Shown here piece by piece: positions 7,081 through 9,262 of a stretch of 9,262 bases of DNA. The stretch's first letter is position 1, and every line of letters starts with the position of its first letter. Made by a program: the position numbers and the translations under genes. Under the pieces are notes generated by a model. That model ran no database searches, was not told the origin of the DNA, and was given only the letters and a program-made list of their open reading frames with translations. Origin of the DNA: JBGAWK01 sp044227665 (GTDB lineage Bacteria; Bacteroidota; Bacteroidia; Chitinophagales; JADIYW01); assembly GCA_044227665.1 (NCBI GenBank), contig JBGAWK010000075.1, forward strand, positions 1-9,262. Reading direction: 5' to 3'.

Positions 7081-9262
7081 ATGGTACCAATAGATGAAAG
7101 CATACCCCTAATTTGGGACGATGGCACTTCGGAATCCATAGGTAATGCTATAAGGCGTACAGCACAATTTAGGGCTGGTGCAAGCCCTACTGCCCCAAAG
7201 GGACACAATGAATTCCTATATACATATGAATCCTATGCTTATGACGATATACAAAGACTCTTCGAAGACTTTAACAAACAAAGGAATAGCTTACCAAATT
7301 TCAATTCCAGGTGGTACACTGAGATAAACTATCCTCATAAGTCTAATTTTTTTGGTACACTCGTCCTATGCAATATAGGTAAAGAATATGCACACATGCT
7401 AGAGGGGAAGCTTAACCATACTGACAAAACCACTTTTTACAGACCCTATTCCAATTATTTCACTTATCATAACCCTAGAAATTTAAGAGAATTGGCAGAC
7501 ATCTACAAAGATAGAATACTTACACTCCATAGTGAGTATAATTTAGACATCAATAGAGAGGATGTGGAATTTGCCTTGCGGGTAGCCCTGAATAAAGGAT
7601 ATGAATCCAATCAGGGCATCTTTGGATTCGATGAAAAAGCAGCAGAATGGATACGCAACCTCTCTAAAAAACTAAATGCCATAAAATTTACTAGCGATGA
7701 TTATAACTACAAAAATGTTAAGACAACAAAAGATAACAAAAAGAAAGACCAACTCAAAGCTGCTGTAGATGCTTTTGTAGATATACACCAAAAAATGTTG
7801 GACTTTTTAGTACCCGATGCCATCGAATCATTTTTAAAAGAAAATCTCAATGACACCTTATTGGCAGCAGCCAAAGAGCTATTGCCTCCTAAGGCAAGGC
7901 TGCTTTTGGAAGGACTTATAGACAAAGCACAACAAATACATACAGCCATTAGTACCAGTTTCGATCAGATTAAAGATCTTACAAAAGATACAGCCCAACT
8001 GATAGGTGCATTATTAATGGGCTTTGCCAATGGATTTATCTCGCTGTTGCAGCTTATATTAGATATTGTAGCATGGTGTATAGACACCATCTTAGGGCTA
8101 TTTTTGGGCTTAGACAACGACAAACTATTGGATGTGAACACCTATATAGAAGCACGTAAGCGCATGGAAGCCATGGAAGAGATGTACGACTTTGTGGCAG
8201 AAAACATGCAGCATACCATCGAAGGCATAAAACGACTAAGTGCCACCTTCAAGAGTGCAGACTTTTATAGAATTATAGACAATCTAAAATCAAAATTTGC
8301 AGACACAATCTCTGGTATTACCAAATATGATATAGCCTATTTTACAGGGTCTATTATATTTGAGGTAGTAGTAGGCGTAGGGTTGGCATTGGCTACTGGC
8401 GGTGCCAGCCTGATAGCTCAGGCGGGTTCGTATTCTGCAAAACTGGCACAACTGATGCGCATAGTTATACAGGAAACAGTTTCTACTATCACCCTAGGGA
8501 TTTTAGACCTTATAAAACTACTAAAGACGGTTTGGGTAAAATTTTTGCAAGCAGCCAATAAAGGATTTCATGCCTTTGCAGACTATATCATCGCACTATT
8601 TACAGGCAATGCATTTGATGTAGAAGTGAAATTTACACCCCAAGATGTGGCAGACCTACAGAAAGAAAAAGAACTCCTGTTTTTCGACAAAGATTACGAT
8701 TTTGAAAGCAATATTGACGATTACCTAAATAAAAAAAAGGAATCCTTACTAGCAAAAAACAAGAAACGCTCTGCCAAAGAAATATATGAGCAAAGAAGAC
8801 AGGCAATAAAAGAGAAAGCATTAAAAAATATCAATAGAGCAGATATAAGCCTAAAGCTAAGAAAACACATAGAACTTAGAACTCAATATATACAAAAATA
8901 TGCTACCAAGGCAGGAGAAAGAGAGCTCATGCACTTATTTAGAAAAAATATGTTCCACCCAGTAAGTATCAAAAATATACAAAAGTTTTACGACAGTATG
9001 ACCGCCACATATCCTATTTTGAAGACTAAGAAAGTGAGCTTTGCTATTTTTGAAACTAGAATATATAAAAACGGCAAGCCAGTAGATGCCAAAATTGACC
9101 TTGCACATTCCGGACCAAATAGATTGCATGACGATTTCTTAGACACCGTAAGCGATGCCAAATATGAAAAACATCAGCTGCAAGACAGCGAGAGATGGAG
9201 GCGAAACGATACCGAAAGTAAGTACGTATATCATTTTATTTCCAATTACCTGATGCATGGAG
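7081..9262 (+). CDS. Large effector with C-terminal deaminase-like toxin domain, partial
   Basis: The frame is open from ATG 7081 to the right edge (727 residues seen, no stop), so the 3' end is missing. An in-frame stop at 7021-7023 and the lack of another in-frame ATG before 7081 support this start. The first 230 residues are soluble and mixed, with no signal peptide. Residues about 231-300 are helical. Residues 307-344 are strongly hydrophobic, with a second such segment near 420-446 (FEVVVGVGLALATGGASL) and an amphipathic one near 461-485. Residues about 551-635 are a Lys/Arg/Glu-rich helical linker. The last 77 residues match the layout of toxin deaminases, closest in my memory to the BURPS668_1122 family: KVSFAIFETRIYKNGKPVDA (651-670), AHSGPN (675-680) and RRNDTESKYV (707-716), with D710-x-E712 as the likely zinc/catalytic motif. 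The matching CxxC motif would lie past the window. Without it the catalytic claim stays provisional. The architecture is that of a polymorphic toxin delivered into other cells. Confidence 0.65.
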   Translation, partial: MVPIDESIPLIWDDGTSESIGNAIRRTAQFRAGASPTAPKGHNEFLYTYESYAYDDIQRLFEDFNKQRNSLPNFNSRWYTEINYPHKSNFFGTLVLCNIGKEYAHMLEGKLNHTDKTTFYRPYSNYFTYHNPRNLRELADIYKDRILTLHSEYNLDINREDVEFALRVALNKGYESNQGIFGFDEKAAEWIRNLSKKLNAIKFTSDDYNYKNVKTTKDNKKKDQLKAAVDAFVDIHQKMLDFLVPDAIESFLKENLNDTLLAAAKELLPPKARLLLEGLIDKAQQIHTAISTSFDQIKDLTKDTAQLIGALLMGFANGFISLLQLILDIVAWCIDTILGLFLGLDNDKLLDVNTYIEARKRMEAMEEMYDFVAENMQHTIEGIKRLSATFKSADFYRIIDNLKSKFADTISGITKYDIAYFTGSIIFEVVVGVGLALATGGASLIAQAGSYSAKLAQLMRIVIQETVSTITLGILDLIKLLKTVWVKFLQAANKGFHAFADYIIALFTGNAFDVEVKFTPQDVADLQKEKELLFFDKDYDFESNIDDYLNKKKESLLAKNKKRSAKEIYEQRRQAIKEKALKNINRADISLKLRKHIELRTQYIQKYATKAGERELMHLFRKNMFHPVSIKNIQKFYDSMTATYPILKTKKVSFAIFETRIYKNGKPVDAKIDLAHSGPNRLHDDFLDTVSDAKYEKHQLQDSERWRRNDTESKYVYHFISNYLMHG

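Noticed and set aside
7707..7949. 80-codon open frame on the - strand
   Set aside because: It is antisense to the long toxin-like frame, which is continuous and has a sensible domain layout.

Overview
The window looks like an accessory locus of a low-GC Bacteroidota genome. The basis is AT-rich DNA, start codons without clear Shine-Dalgarno sequences, lipoprotein signals of the short Bacteroidota style, and an intergenic repeat of a kind I associate with that phylum. Genus and species cannot be read from it. All six genes are on the + strand and closely spaced (gaps of about -4 to 88 nt).

Layout: positions 1-180 hold repeats and a hairpin terminator that belong to whatever lies to the left. 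Positions 181-316 are an AT-rich leader. A 1162-residue protein (317-3805) carries several motifs that I recognise from large, widely conserved but uncharacterised bacterial proteins. Next is a compact AT-richer cassette (3824-6070). It contains a 387-residue protein with an Ig-like front half and a DUF3289-like C-terminus, then two related small lipoproteins, the first overlapping the 387-residue gene by 4 nt. After it come a 299-residue protein with a fibre-type N-terminal module (6159-7058) and a long open reading frame (7081 to the right edge, 727 residues, no stop in the window). The last residues of that frame look like the first half of a deaminase-type toxin domain.

Interpretation (inference): this is a toxin/immunity and cargo region, probably linked to a contractile injection system (extracellular type or Bacteroidota T6SS) or a phage-tail-like particle. 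The DUF3289-like protein would be an effector. The two lipoproteins would be its membrane-anchored immunity proteins, which would place the toxin's target in the periplasm or envelope. The last gene would be a second, larger effector with membrane-interacting helices and a C-terminal deaminase. No sheath, tube, baseplate, VgrG or ATPase gene is in the window, so the delivery machine is not shown directly.
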